64,000 nucleotides of DNA from CAVXYG01 sp963766005 (GTDB lineage Bacteria; Actinomycetota; Actinomycetes; S36-B12; GCA-2699445). The notes beneath the pieces were generated by a model. It was given only the letters and a program-made list of their open reading frames with translations. It searched no databases and was not told the DNA's origin. Both the position numbers and the translations under genes were made by a program. The stretch lies in NCBI GenBank assembly GCA_963766005.1, contig CAVXYG010000005.1, positions 1-64,000 of the forward strand, in the 5' to 3' direction. Below are positions 36,510 through 45,657 of this stretch, in pieces; position 1 is the stretch's first letter, and the number at the start of each line of letters is the position of its first letter.

Positions 36510-37697
36510 ACGTCTCCGTCGTCGGCAGCATCGGCCTGTTCGAGGTCCGGCATTTCCTGCGCGACAAGGTCGCCCTGTTCTCCACCCTCATCCTGCCGCT
36601 GGTACTGGTCACCGTGATCGGCATCGCGATCGGCAACCAGCCCACGTCGTTCCCTGTGGGCGTGCTGGATGCCGACGGCACCGATGCTTCGCGCGCCTTC
36701 GCGGCGGACTTGGCGGACGCATCCCTCACGACGTCGCCGTACGACAGCCAGACGGACCTCAACCGGGACATCCGACTGGGCTTCCTCAGCGGGGGCGTGC
36801 TCATCGAGCCGGGTTTCGAGGAAGCGCTGCAGGCGCCGAGCGGGCAGGCGAACGTCACGCTGGTCCTCGACGTCGCCTCAACAAACGGCTCCGCGGTGGC
36901 TGCGGCCATCACCTCCACCGCCGCGGAATTCGCGCTGCAGCCGACCGCGGTACGCCTGACCATGGCCGCCCTGTCCGACGCTGACCGCGACGACGTGCCC
37001 CCGGATGCCGTGGCAGCAATCGCTGGCGACGGTCGCCGCCGGGATGCCGCCGATCACCACCGAATCGGCCACGATCGGCGATGCGAACGCCGAGCAGGAC
37101 AATGGCTTCGCGAGGGCCGTCACGACCCAGTTCACGCTGTTCGTCTTCCTGAACGGGATGCTCGCCGGCATGACCATCGTGGAGTCGCGGCGCCTGGGCG
37201 TGGCGCGGCGCATGCTGTCCACGCCCACCGGCATCGGTCCCCACATTCTCGGCGTGGGGCTCGGCAGATGGGGTTTGGGACTGATGCAGGCGGCGATACT
37301 GTTCGGCGTCGGCGTGCTCCTCTTCGGCGCCAACTTCGGCGATCCGGCAGCGGCCATGACCTTGGCACTGCTGTGGGCGGCGCTGGCAGCTGCCGTCGGC
37401 ATGGTGATCGGGGCCGTCGCCAAGACCCCGGACCAGGTGACCGCGGTCGCGGTGCCGCTCGGCATCGGCATGGGCATGCTCGGCGGCTCGATGTGGCCGT
37501 TGTCCATCGTGCCGGGTTTCATGCAGACCCTCGGCTACCTCACGCCGCACGCCTGGGCCAACGATGCCTGGATCACGATCACCGAGGACGGCGGTGGTTT
37601 GGCGGACATCACCGCCGAGCTGGCGGTCCTGGCCGCCATCACCGCCGTGCTGTCGATTCTCGCCGTCGGGCTGCTGCGCCGGTCGTTGTCGCGGTAG
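36506..37697 (+). CDS. ABC-2 family exporter permease (second subunit), frameshifted in this assembly
   Basis: Homologous to the preceding permease: F-E-V-R-H-F-L-R-D-K-V-A-L and an N-terminal helix, then an extracytoplasmic domain. The frame breaks near 37010-37035; skipping one base joins D-A-V-A-A to V-A-A-G-M-P-P-I-T-T-E-S. The second frame carries five to six helices and the coupling motif V-E-S-R-R-L-G-V-A-R-R-M-L-S-T-P, ending at 37697. Both halves are fully conserved, so the indel is probably technical. Without it, frame one would falsely read through the downstream ADP-ribosylglycohydrolase. Confidence 0.85.
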
Positions 37698-37843
37698 CGG
37701 AGGACTCCCCCTACCCCCGCGCGCATCGCCTGGCGTGCCCCGACGCTCGGGATTGCGCTGTGTCAGCATCGGACCGGCGCGCGGCGGGCGAGCGTCGGAC
37801 CCTGCGGTCACACTCAGGACACACAGACATCGTGGGGGGATCA

Positions 37844-39310
37844 TTGAAACTGACGTCGGCGCAGCAGCAACGGGCTATCGGAGCCGTGCTGGGCATGGCT
37901 ACCGGGGACGCTCTCGGGGCGGGGTACGAGTTCGGGCCGGCGCTCGCCGATGACGCCGACGTGGGCATGATCGGTTCGGGCCTCTTCGAACCCGGCGAGT
38001 GGACCGACGACACGTCGATGGCGATACCGATCCTGCAGGCACTGGCTGCCGGGGACGACCTGATGAGCGAGGCGGTCCAGGACACTATCGCCACCGAGTG
38101 GTTCGCGTGGTCGCGCGGTGCCAAGGACGTGGGGATCCATACGCGGGAAGTCTTGAACGCAAGCCCGCGGCCGATCACCGCACCCGGCCTGAGAGCAACT
38201 GCCGCGGCGAAGTTCGAAGCCGGCCGGCAATCGGCGGGCAACGGCACGCTGATGCGCACCACGCCGATCGTCCTGGGCTACCTCGACGACGCGGCGGGCC
38301 TGACTCGGGCATCCGCGCTCTACAGCCTCCTCACCCACGGCGACCCCACCGCGGCGGAAGCCTGTGTGGTCTGGAACCACGCGCAACGCCACGCGATCCT
38401 GACCGGCGAGCTCGACGTGCGGGTCGGGCTGCCGCATCTGTCGGCGGCAGCAGCGCAGCGGTGGTCGACGCTGCTCGACGAAGCCGATGCCGGGCGCCCC
38501 ATCGACTTCTCCGCCAAGAACGGCTGGGTGGTGGCGGCGCTGCAGGCGGCGTGGGCTGCGATCGCCTCGACACCCGTACCTGCGCTCGATACCCGGCAGC
38601 GGATCTTCCCGGCCGACCACTTCGCCGCAGCGCTGAAAGCGGCCGTTCGCGGCGGCAACGACGCCGACACCGTCGCCGCGATCGCGGGCGGGCTGCTCGG
38701 TGCCGTCTGGGGCATCTCCGCGATTCCCGCCACGTGGCGCCGGCAGCTGCATGGATGGCCGGGCATCTCGGGACAAGAGCTGCTGCGCACGACGGCCCTG
38801 GCGGCCAGAGGAGGGATCCCGGACGAACAGGGGTGGCCGAGCGCGGAGCACCTCGACACCACCGGTTGGCGACCGTCCGGAACTGCAGTGCAGCACCCCC
38901 ATGACGAGGGTGTCCTCATCGGCGACGTCGCCGCGCTGGACCAGCTGCCCCTCGAGGTCGACGCGGTGGTCTCCCTGTGCCGGCTCGGCCGGGGCCAGTC
39001 CCCCGCGCAGGGTGTCGCGGCGGCCGATCATGTCGAGATCTGGCTGATCGACGCGACGGACCGCGAGAGGAACCCGCACCTGGAGTTCGTCCTGCACGAC
39101 GCCGTCCGCGCGATTGCCGTCCTGCGCGCCGAGGGACGCACGGTGTTCCTGCACTGCGTCGCCGCGCAGTCGCGCACGCCCACCGTCGCCGCACTCTACG
39201 GAGCCCTCGTTTCGGGGAGATCCCCGTCGCTGGCCCTGGCCGATGTGGCGCTCGTCCTTCCCGAGGCGGCCCCCAACGCCGAGTTCGCCCGGATCATCGA
39301 GCGCTGGTAG
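37844..39310 (+). CDS. ADP-ribosylglycohydrolase fused to a dual-specificity-type phosphatase
   Basis: A 488-residue two-domain enzyme. Residues about 8-330 form a DraG-type ADP-ribosylglycohydrolase: G-M-A-T-G-D-A-L-G, W-T-D-D-T-S-M-A near 52, G-N-G-T-L-M-R-T-T-P, and G-G-N-D-A-D-T-V-A-A-I-A-G-G near 269. The paired acidic metal sites are intact. Residues about 360-488 are a phosphatase with H-C-V-A-A-Q-S-R-T near 436, a clean C-x5-R active site. TTG 37844 is chosen since GGGGGGA lies just upstream. It would remove ADP-ribose and a phosphate from one substrate; the substrate is unknown. Confidence 0.88.
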   Translation: MKLTSAQQQRAIGAVLGMATGDALGAGYEFGPALADDADVGMIGSGLFEPGEWTDDTSMAIPILQALAAGDDLMSEAVQDTIATEWFAWSRGAKDVGIHTREVLNASPRPITAPGLRATAAAKFEAGRQSAGNGTLMRTTPIVLGYLDDAAGLTRASALYSLLTHGDPTAAEACVVWNHAQRHAILTGELDVRVGLPHLSAAAAQRWSTLLDEADAGRPIDFSAKNGWVVAALQAAWAAIASTPVPALDTRQRIFPADHFAAALKAAVRGGNDADTVAAIAGGLLGAVWGISAIPATWRRQLHGWPGISGQELLRTTALAARGGIPDEQGWPSAEHLDTTGWRPSGTAVQHPHDEGVLIGDVAALDQLPLEVDAVVSLCRLGRGQSPAQGVAAADHVEIWLIDATDRERNPHLEFVLHDAVRAIAVLRAEGRTVFLHCVAAQSRTPTVAALYGALVSGRSPSLALADVALVLPEAAPNAEFARIIERW

Positions 39311-39482
39311 GGGTCTTCTCCCGCATCACAGCCCCACTCGCCGTCATCTGAGCGCTCCGTGGAGCAGGTGCGGCAGGTCCTGCACCCGCCGCCGCTCCGG
39401 TGCCGATGCCTTGACCGGTGCGGGCGGATGGGGGCAGCTCGAACAACGGCGCGGCTGCCGCACCGCGCACTAGGCTGAAGCC

Positions 39483-40673
39483 GTGAAGAAGGTCGTCGGC
39501 GTCCTCGCGGTCGTCATCAGCGTTCTCGTGGTCGTCGTCTTCGGCGTCGCCTGGTACTTCTCGAGCCTGGTGCTCGACGGGGCGGAGATCAAGGGCGAGG
39601 ACGGGGATGTCGACAAGGAGGTCGTCTCCGTCGCCCCGGATCCTTCCGGCGACACCGGCACGATCGTGTACCGGATGCCGCAGGACGCCGGAGATCCGGC
39701 CACCGACCCGAACACGGTCTCCCGCGTCGGACTGCGATTCGCGGATGGGGGCTACCTGCAGCTGGACCAGAACGCACAAGTCGCCGGCCGCGAGGTCTCG
39801 CGCAGCTACACGCTGCTGGCGGGCGAGGCGCCGGCGCCCGGCGACCTGGGTGCCTGGGACTGGCCGAGCTTCCCCGACGCCGAGGTGCTCGGGCTCCAGC
39901 AGCGCGATGTCACCTACGAGTCGCCGCTGGGCCCCACGCCGGCCATCGTTGTGAGCCCGGAGGCCAAGGCGCCGGAGTCGGATACCTGGGCCGTCGTGAT
40001 CCACGGGCGCAACGGCAGCGTGCGCGAGGGCCTGCGCATCACCCCGCAGTTCGCCGCACGGGGCATGACGACCATGCTCATCAACTACCGCGACGACCTG
40101 AAGGAGACCGGTGCGCCGTCGGAGGACGGGCTCGGCAACTTCGGCCGCACGGAATGGGCCGACGTGGAAGCAGCGGTCGCCTTCGCTCAGGCCAACGGCG
40201 CCGAGCAGATCCTGCTGGTCGGGTACTCCATGGGCGGAGCGGTGACGGCCGGCTACCTCGAGCGCGCGGCGAACACCGACGACGTCGTCGGCACGATCCT
40301 GGTGAGCCCCGCGGTGAGCTTCCGCGACATCACGGCCTTCGGCGCCGAGCAACTCGGCGTCCCGACGGCTCCCCTGGCACCGGTCATCTGGCTCGCCGAG
40401 CGCATCACCGAACTGCGCTCGGACATCGACTACAGCGATGTCGAGTACATCGACAACGCGGCAGACTGGCCGGTACCTGCTCTGGTCACGGCCGCGTCGG
40501 AGGACGATCTGGTGCCTCCGGAGTCCATCGCCGAATTCGCCCGGAACCTGCCGGACGGCACGTTCGCCCTGTTCGATGGTGCGGTGCATACCGGGGAATG
40601 GAACCACGACTGGGCGAAGTTCGACATGCTCGTCGGCGATTGGCTGGACGAGCTCGAGCTGGCAGGGCGGTAG
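39483..40673 (+). CDS. Membrane-anchored alpha/beta hydrolase
   Basis: A 396-residue protein from GTG 39483. One N-terminal membrane helix (V-L-A-V-V-I-S-V-L-V-V-V-V-F) is followed by an outside-facing region. The alpha/beta-hydrolase fold then shows V-V-I-H-G-R-N-G, L-L-V-G-Y-S-M-G-G with the nucleophile Ser near 246, A-S-E-D-D-L-V-P-P with the Asp and G-A-V-H-T-G-E-W-N-H near the end with candidate His residues. No lipobox, so it is a signal-anchor protein. The substrate is unknown. Divergent promoters are not evident; 225 bp downstream holds nothing recognised. Confidence 0.82.
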   Translation: MKKVVGVLAVVISVLVVVVFGVAWYFSSLVLDGAEIKGEDGDVDKEVVSVAPDPSGDTGTIVYRMPQDAGDPATDPNTVSRVGLRFADGGYLQLDQNAQVAGREVSRSYTLLAGEAPAPGDLGAWDWPSFPDAEVLGLQQRDVTYESPLGPTPAIVVSPEAKAPESDTWAVVIHGRNGSVREGLRITPQFAARGMTTMLINYRDDLKETGAPSEDGLGNFGRTEWADVEAAVAFAQANGAEQILLVGYSMGGAVTAGYLERAANTDDVVGTILVSPAVSFRDITAFGAEQLGVPTAPLAPVIWLAERITELRSDIDYSDVEYIDNAADWPVPALVTAASEDDLVPPESIAEFARNLPDGTFALFDGAVHTGEWNHDWAKFDMLVGDWLDELELAGR

Positions 40674-40898
40674 CGCCTGCCGCGCGACTCGTGCCGACGC
40701 CGAGGCCGCGCATCGGGGGCCGGGTGAGCGGCTGGACCCACCGGTACGGTCGAGATCCGGCGCCCGCGCCCGAATCGAGGCGCAGGCTCCTGCAAGCCCC
40801 CAGCGCCGCCGCCGAGGGGAATCGGTACGGTCTGGGCCGGCCAGGGCGACCACTGGCAACCGGCGCTGCAGCAACGCAGCGACAGTGGCCGGAGCCGA

Positions 40899-41747
40899 TC
40901 AACCGCCGCGCAGATCGCGGCGCGCGAAGATCGGCACGCCCGCCGCCACGAACACCACGCTCAGTGCCAGCGGCAGTGCGGTGTTCAGCAGGTTGGGCTC
41001 GGTGACCACCGGATTGTCCCGCAGCATCCAGTACCACGGCGACGCCCAGCGCAGCGTCTCCAGCGTGGCGGTGATGGCGCCGAGCGCGTTGAGCAGGAAG
41101 CCCACCACGGCCAACCCCGAGCCCAGCGCGATGGCCAGTCCCTTGGAACCGGAGGCCGCTCCGACCGCGAACGTGAGCGAAGCGCAGACCATGACGAAGG
41201 CGAACGTCTGCAGCCCGGCGCTCCAATAGCCCCACCAGGGCACGCCGTCGTCGAGGCCGAAGACCGGCGCGAGCAAGACCAGGGCAGCGGTGGAGACGAC
41301 GGCGACGAAGGCGACCATGGCGGCCGCCCCCACCCAGCGGGCCAGGGCCACCCGCGTCCGGCTCACCGGGTTGGCCAGCACCAGTTCCAGCGACCCGTCG
41401 TTCTCGGACCCGGCGATCGCCCAGGCTGCCAGCCCGAGCGCCAGGATGAGGATCACGATCGGGTACATGTTCGAGTAGAGCTGGCTGGTGAGGTAGCCCT
41501 CCGGGCTGGCGATACTGGCACCCTCTAGCCCGAAGGCCTGCCGCAGGCCTTCGGGCAGGCTCGCCACGTACTCGTCCAACGCGTCGCCGGTGTCGCGGAT
41601 CGACGGGTACGTGGCCGCCATGATGGTGACGAGCAGCGTGATGCCAAAGGTCCACCAGACAAGGGACCTGCGGCGGTCCCCGATCATGCGCCGCGTGATC
41701 GCCGTCCAGCCGGCACCGGTGGGGACATCCACCGCCGTTGCTGTCAT
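40899..41747 (-). CDS. ABC-2 exporter permease
   Basis: A 282-residue permease with six membrane helices and the cytoplasmic start R-R-M-I-G-D-R-R-R-S-L-V-W-W, as in actinobacterial ABC-2 exporters related to tetronasin-type systems. S-E-N-D-G-S-L-E-L-V-L-A-N-P-V-S-R is the coupling segment after helix 2. Its ATG overlaps the stop of the ATPase gene by 4 bp, so the pair is translated together. As the only permease of the pair it should act as a homodimer. Confidence 0.87.
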   Translation of the reverse strand: MTATAVDVPTGAGWTAITRRMIGDRRRSLVWWTFGITLLVTIMAATYPSIRDTGDALDEYVASLPEGLRQAFGLEGASIASPEGYLTSQLYSNMYPIVILILALGLAAWAIAGSENDGSLELVLANPVSRTRVALARWVGAAAMVAFVAVVSTAALVLLAPVFGLDDGVPWWGYWSAGLQTFAFVMVCASLTFAVGAASGSKGLAIALGSGLAVVGFLLNALGAITATLETLRWASPWYWMLRDNPVVTEPNLLNTALPLALSVVFVAAGVPIFARRDLRGG

Positions 41748-42667
41748 GCCTCGGCCTCCTCTGCTGCCTGCGCCGACCCGGCGCCGTCGTCGTAGACCCC
41801 GTAGAAGATGTCGTCCAGGACCAGGGGGTCGGTGCTGATGTGCGCCGCCTGCAGATCCGCCAGCCGTCGCAGCAGCGGCGCCGCGCTGCCCTTGATGACG
41901 ATGTCCGCCGTGCTGTCGTCAGCGGCGACGCTGATCAGCCCCGGCACGCCGTCGAAGTCGGAGGCCGCCACAGCCCGCTCGAACCGGACGTGCAGGGATT
42001 GCCGGGCCGTGATGTTCTGCAAGCCCTCGACCGTGTCCTGGACAACCATGCGGCCGGCACGCATGATGCCCACCCGGTCGGCGGCCTCCTCGACCTCGAA
42101 GATGATGTGGCTGCTGAACAGGACCGCTGCGCCCTCATTGCGCCGCTCCGCGACCAGGCGCAGCACCTCCCGCTGCATCAGCGGGTCCAGACCGCTGGTC
42201 GGCTCGTCGAGAACGAGAACATCGGGTCGGTGCATCACCGCCTGGACGACGCCCACCTTCTGCCGGTTGCCCTTCGACAGATCGCCGAACCTCCGTGATG
42301 CGTCCAGGGAGAGTCGCGCGCACAGCATCCGGATGTAGTCCCGGTCGACTCCGCCGCGAAGGTCGGCGTAGAAGTCCAGCAGCGAGGCGACCTTGGCCTT
42401 CGGCTCCAGCCGCAGGTCGCCAGGCAGGTAGCCGATCTGGCGCCGGATCCGCGGTTCGGCGGCATCGCCCCCGAAGACCCGCGCAGCCCCTTCGGTGGCG
42501 TTGAGATACCCCAACAGCGTCCGGATCGTGGTGGTCTTGCCCGCGCCGTTCGGGCCGAGCAGACCATAGATCTCGCCCGGGGCGACCGTGAGGTCGATCC
42601 CGTCGACCGCCTTCACCTTGCCGTAGTACTTGCGGAGCCCTCGGATCTCGATTAGCGGCGCACCCAT
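41744..42667 (-). CDS. ABC-2 exporter ATP-binding protein
   Basis: A 307-residue ABC ATPase. Walker A G-P-N-G-A-G-K-T-T, Walker B V-L-V-L-D-E-P-T-S-G-L-D, switch region S-S-H-I-I-F-E-V-E. The signature is L-S-K-G-N-R-Q-K-V rather than L-S-G-G-Q, a variant known in some ABC-2 exporters. A C-terminal domain of 90 residues follows. First gene of a two-gene exporter; the substrate is unknown. Confidence 0.9.
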   Translation of the reverse strand: MGAPLIEIRGLRKYYGKVKAVDGIDLTVAPGEIYGLLGPNGAGKTTTIRTLLGYLNATEGAARVFGGDAAEPRIRRQIGYLPGDLRLEPKAKVASLLDFYADLRGGVDRDYIRMLCARLSLDASRRFGDLSKGNRQKVGVVQAVMHRPDVLVLDEPTSGLDPLMQREVLRLVAERRNEGAAVLFSSHIIFEVEEAADRVGIMRAGRMVVQDTVEGLQNITARQSLHVRFERAVAASDFDGVPGLISVAADDSTADIVIKGSAAPLLRRLADLQAAHISTDPLVLDDIFYGVYDDGAGSAQAAEEAEA

Positions 42668-42887
42668 AGCCCGAGGCTAGTCCTTCGCCGAATGCCGCCG
42701 CCACGGCCCGGGTGATCGTCGGCGGCGCCGGCGGTAGCGCATCGGCCCGACGCGCCGGATCGACAATCGCGGCGCGGCATCGGCGACGCCTCGTGCGCGC
42801 GCCCAAGGCGGCCCGCAACGATTGCCGGCCCGGGCATCCTCACGCAGCGTGATCCCATCCGGGATGCAGGCCGCGCGCAGCCGCTGC

Positions 42888-42950
42888 ACGTCCCGAAACC
42901 TACGTGGGAGCACCGCCGACCGCTCTCGGTACGGAGGTTTCGGGACGCGT
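42888..42950. repeat. Dispersed palindrome family B, copy 2
   Basis: ACGTCCCGAAACCTACG at the left and GTACGGAGGTTTCGGGACGCGT at the right form a 13-bp perfect inverted repeat (CGTCCCGAAACCT) extended by partial pairing. It shares TCCC(G/A)AAACCTACG with the copy at 17856. It lies in a 306-bp spacer between the 5' end of the ABC ATPase gene and the 3' end of dcd; the rest of the spacer (42668-42887) is GC-rich with nothing else recognised. Confidence 0.7.
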
Positions 42951-42973
42951 CGCCCGGGAGCGAGATCCTGCCG

Positions 42974-43558
42974 TCACGCTCCGTCAATGCGCGTGCGATG
43001 GAAGTGCAGATGCGAGCGGCTCGGGGTGGGGCCTCGCTGGCCCTGGTAGCGCGAGCCGTAGCGCTCGGCGCCGTAGGGGTGCTCCGCCGGCGAGGACAGC
43101 CGGAACAGGCACAGCTGCCCGATCTTCATCCCGGGCCACAGCGTGATGGGCAACGTGGCCACATTCGACAGCTCAAGCGTGACGTGGCCGGAGAACCCCG
43201 GGTCGATGAACCCGGCCGTGGAGTGCGTCAGCAGGCCGAGCCGACCGAGGCTGCTCTTGCCCTCCAGCCGACCGGCGATGTCGTCGGGAAGGCTCACGAC
43301 CTCGTAGGTGGACGCCAGCACGAACTCGCCCGGGTGCAGCATGAACGGCTCGCCATCGGCAGGCTCGACCAGCCGGGTCAGGTCCGGCTGGTCGACGGCT
43401 GGGTCGATGACGGCATAGCGGTGATTCTCGAACACGCGGAAGAAGCGGTCGAGGCGCACATCGATCGATGACGGCTGGACCATCGAGGGCTCGAAGGGGT
43501 CTAGGACGACACGCCCGCCGTCGATCTCCGCCCTGATGTCGCCGTCCGATAGCAGCAC
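42974..43558 (-). CDS. dcd: dCTP deaminase
   Basis: Deaminates dCTP (in some actinobacteria with further hydrolysis to dUMP) for thymidylate synthesis. At 194 residues it is full length. Motifs: L-L-S-D-G-D-I-R at the start, Q-P-S-S-I-D-V-R-L, G-K-S-S-L-G-R-L-G with the triphosphate-binding residues, H-S-T-A-G-F-I-D-P-G-F-S-G with the catalytic Glu position met downstream in T-L-E-L-S-N. P-Y-G near the end and Y-Q-G-Q-R-G-P-T-x-S-R close the family signature. GTG 43558 is chosen because AGGAGGTGGAGG precedes it and the next residues align with family starts. Confidence 0.94.
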   Translation of the reverse strand: MLLSDGDIRAEIDGGRVVLDPFEPSMVQPSSIDVRLDRFFRVFENHRYAVIDPAVDQPDLTRLVEPADGEPFMLHPGEFVLASTYEVVSLPDDIAGRLEGKSSLGRLGLLTHSTAGFIDPGFSGHVTLELSNVATLPITLWPGMKIGQLCLFRLSSPAEHPYGAERYGSRYQGQRGPTPSRSHLHFHRTRIDGA

Positions 43559-43847
43559 GCGGCCTCCACCTCCTGGAATGGCAAGGACAGTACCCACTGC
43601 GGGGATCTGGCCGTCCGCGGGGGGTCCGCGTTGCCTTGACCGGAGGACCTGCAGTAGCTCGTGGATCGCGACGGACACCCGGTCACCGGCCAGACCTCGC
43701 GACGATCAACCTCAGCGGCCGCCGGCCGTCCCCGTGGGGTCGCCCAACACCGACACGGCACCGCTCCGGCGGCACGGCTGCCCCTCGGGCGTGGCCTATC
43801 GTTGTGGTCCGGCCACTGGCCGGACCCGCCCGAGAGGAGACATCTTC

Positions 43848-45524
43848 ATGTCGCTTGCCCTGCGCCGATGGCAGCAGGAGGCGCTGGAGCGGTACTGGTC
43901 GGCGGACCGGCCGCCGGAGGACTTCCTGGTCCATGCGACACCGGGGGCCGGCAAGACGCGCTTCGCCGGCGTGCTCGCTCAGCAGCTCCTCGACCGACGA
44001 TGGGTGGATCGGGTCATCGTCGTCACGCCCACCGACCATCTGCGCAAGCAGTGGGCTGCGGCACTGGCGGACCTGGGCCTCGACCTCGCCTCGGACGCCG
44101 ACAACGCCGTCGCGCGGTTGCGCCCGGATGCGAAGGGTGCCGTGGTCACCTACGCGCAGGTGGCGGTGCGGCCCTCCGTCCATCGCGGGCGAGCCACGGC
44201 GAAACGGACGCTGGTCCTGCTCGACGAGATCCACCACTGCGGTGACGCGGCCGCGTGGGGCGAGGCGGTGGACGAAGCGTTCGGCGCGGCGCGGCTGCGG
44301 ATCGGCCTGACCGGAACCCCGTTCCGCTCGGCTCCGGGAGAGCGGATCCCGTTCGTGCGCTACGCCGAAGGCGACGAACCCGGCGACCTCGTGTGCGATC
44401 CTGACGTCTCCTACGGCTACCCCGAGGCTCTGGCCGACGGGGTGGTGCGGCCGGTGATCTTCGCGGCATACTCCGGGACGACGCGCTGGGCGGTCTCCGA
44501 CGCCGAGGAGTTCACCGAGAAGGAGGCCGTGCTCGGCGAGGCCGGCCTGACGCGAGCGGATGAGGACGCCGCTTGGCGGACCGCGCTCGACCCGTCCGGA
44601 CAGTGGGTGCGCCACGTGCTCGCGGCGATGGACGACCGGATCACCTATCTGCGCAGCAACGGCATGCCCAGGGCTGCCGGGCTGGTGCTGGCCTCCGACC
44701 AGGAAGCTGCGCGGGGCTATGCCGTTGCCGCAAGCGAGGTGCTGGGCTACGAACCGGTGGTGATCCTGTCCGACGACCCGGATGCCACCAAGCGCATCGC
44801 CGCCTTCCAGCGCGGGGACACCCGGATGGCGGTTGCCGTTCGCATGATCAGCGAAGGCGTGGATATCCCGCGGGTGGCGGTGCTGGCCTACCTGAGCCGA
44901 GCCGCCAAGGATCTCATCTGGCAGCAGTCCGTCGGCCGGTCGCTGCGCAAGTCCTCGCCCGCTGCCGCCCACGAGGTGGCCACGGTCTTCCTCCCCGCGG
45001 TCCGGCCGCTCCTGGACCTTGCAGCCCGCATGGAGGAGCAGCGCAACCACGTGGTCCGCGTCGTGTCCGACGACAACCTCGACGAGATCGTCCTCGAGCC
45101 CAACGAGACCGAGGCGGGCCTGGGCTCGCAGTTCGTGGCGCTGGGAGCCGAGGCGAGTTTCGCGCATGTGCTGCACTCCGGTCGCGCCATCACCGCCGAG
45201 GTGCTCGACCTCACAGCGGGCGACGAAGACTTCCTGGGCCTGCCGGGACTGCTGTCGCCCGAACAGACAGCCACGCTGCTCGCGACCCGGGATGCCCAGG
45301 TGAGGCAGCGCACCGTGGTGACCGAGGTACCGCTGCCGCAGGTCGATGTCGCGTCGCTGCGCCGGGAGGTCGCCGTCCTTGCCGCGCAGGTGGCTTCCCG
45401 CACCGGTACGACGCCGCGGCAGGTGCACGTGGCGGCCCGCAAGGCGGCACCGGGGCCTGCTTCCGCCCAGGCCCCCCTGCACGTCCTGCGGGAGCGGCGG
45501 GATTGGCTGCTGGGCCAGCTGTAG
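43848..45524 (+). CDS. DEAD/DEAH-box helicase, superfamily 2
   Basis: A 558-residue SF2 helicase. Q-x-x-A-L near the start, Walker A A-T-P-G-A-G-K-T near 33, motif II L-L-D-E-I-H-H, motif III G-L-T-G-T-P-F-R, motif V I-S-E-G-V-D-I-P and motif VI Q-Q-S-V-G-R-S-L-R. The order and the D-E-I-H box fit the ResIII/XPB-like group. The last 130 residues, with a Val/Gln-rich stretch, are not assigned. GAGGAG precedes the ATG. Known relatives act in DNA repair or restriction, but no methylase, nuclease or other defence gene is adjacent, so a repair role is the safer guess. Confidence 0.88.
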   Translation: MSLALRRWQQEALERYWSADRPPEDFLVHATPGAGKTRFAGVLAQQLLDRRWVDRVIVVTPTDHLRKQWAAALADLGLDLASDADNAVARLRPDAKGAVVTYAQVAVRPSVHRGRATAKRTLVLLDEIHHCGDAAAWGEAVDEAFGAARLRIGLTGTPFRSAPGERIPFVRYAEGDEPGDLVCDPDVSYGYPEALADGVVRPVIFAAYSGTTRWAVSDAEEFTEKEAVLGEAGLTRADEDAAWRTALDPSGQWVRHVLAAMDDRITYLRSNGMPRAAGLVLASDQEAARGYAVAASEVLGYEPVVILSDDPDATKRIAAFQRGDTRMAVAVRMISEGVDIPRVAVLAYLSRAAKDLIWQQSVGRSLRKSSPAAAHEVATVFLPAVRPLLDLAARMEEQRNHVVRVVSDDNLDEIVLEPNETEAGLGSQFVALGAEASFAHVLHSGRAITAEVLDLTAGDEDFLGLPGLLSPEQTATLLATRDAQVRQRTVVTEVPLPQVDVASLRREVAVLAAQVASRTGTTPRQVHVAARKAAPGPASAQAPLHVLRERRDWLLGQL

Positions 45525-45657
45525 GATCCGCCCGCAGGCGGGTGTCGCGACACCACCGTGCCCAGCGGCCGGTCGCCGGGGTGGGATCGAGGGCTCGGGC
45601 CCGCGCTCATCCGCAGCCGGCTCGGCCCTCGCCTCGATATGAGCACGGCACCGGCTG

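Noticed and set aside
35087..39310. A 1407-codon fusion of transporter and ADP-ribosylglycohydrolase
   Set aside because: The frame runs in alternate reading through the first permease and past the indel of the second; the true genes have their own starts at 36506 and 37844.
43650..43707. Fifth copy of palindrome family A
   Set aside because: Only the right arm (GCGACGATCAAC) is clear; the left half matches too poorly to call.
43848..45524. Helicase as part of a restriction or anti-phage system
   Set aside because: Neighbours are dcd and PhzF; no methylase, nuclease or other defence component is near.
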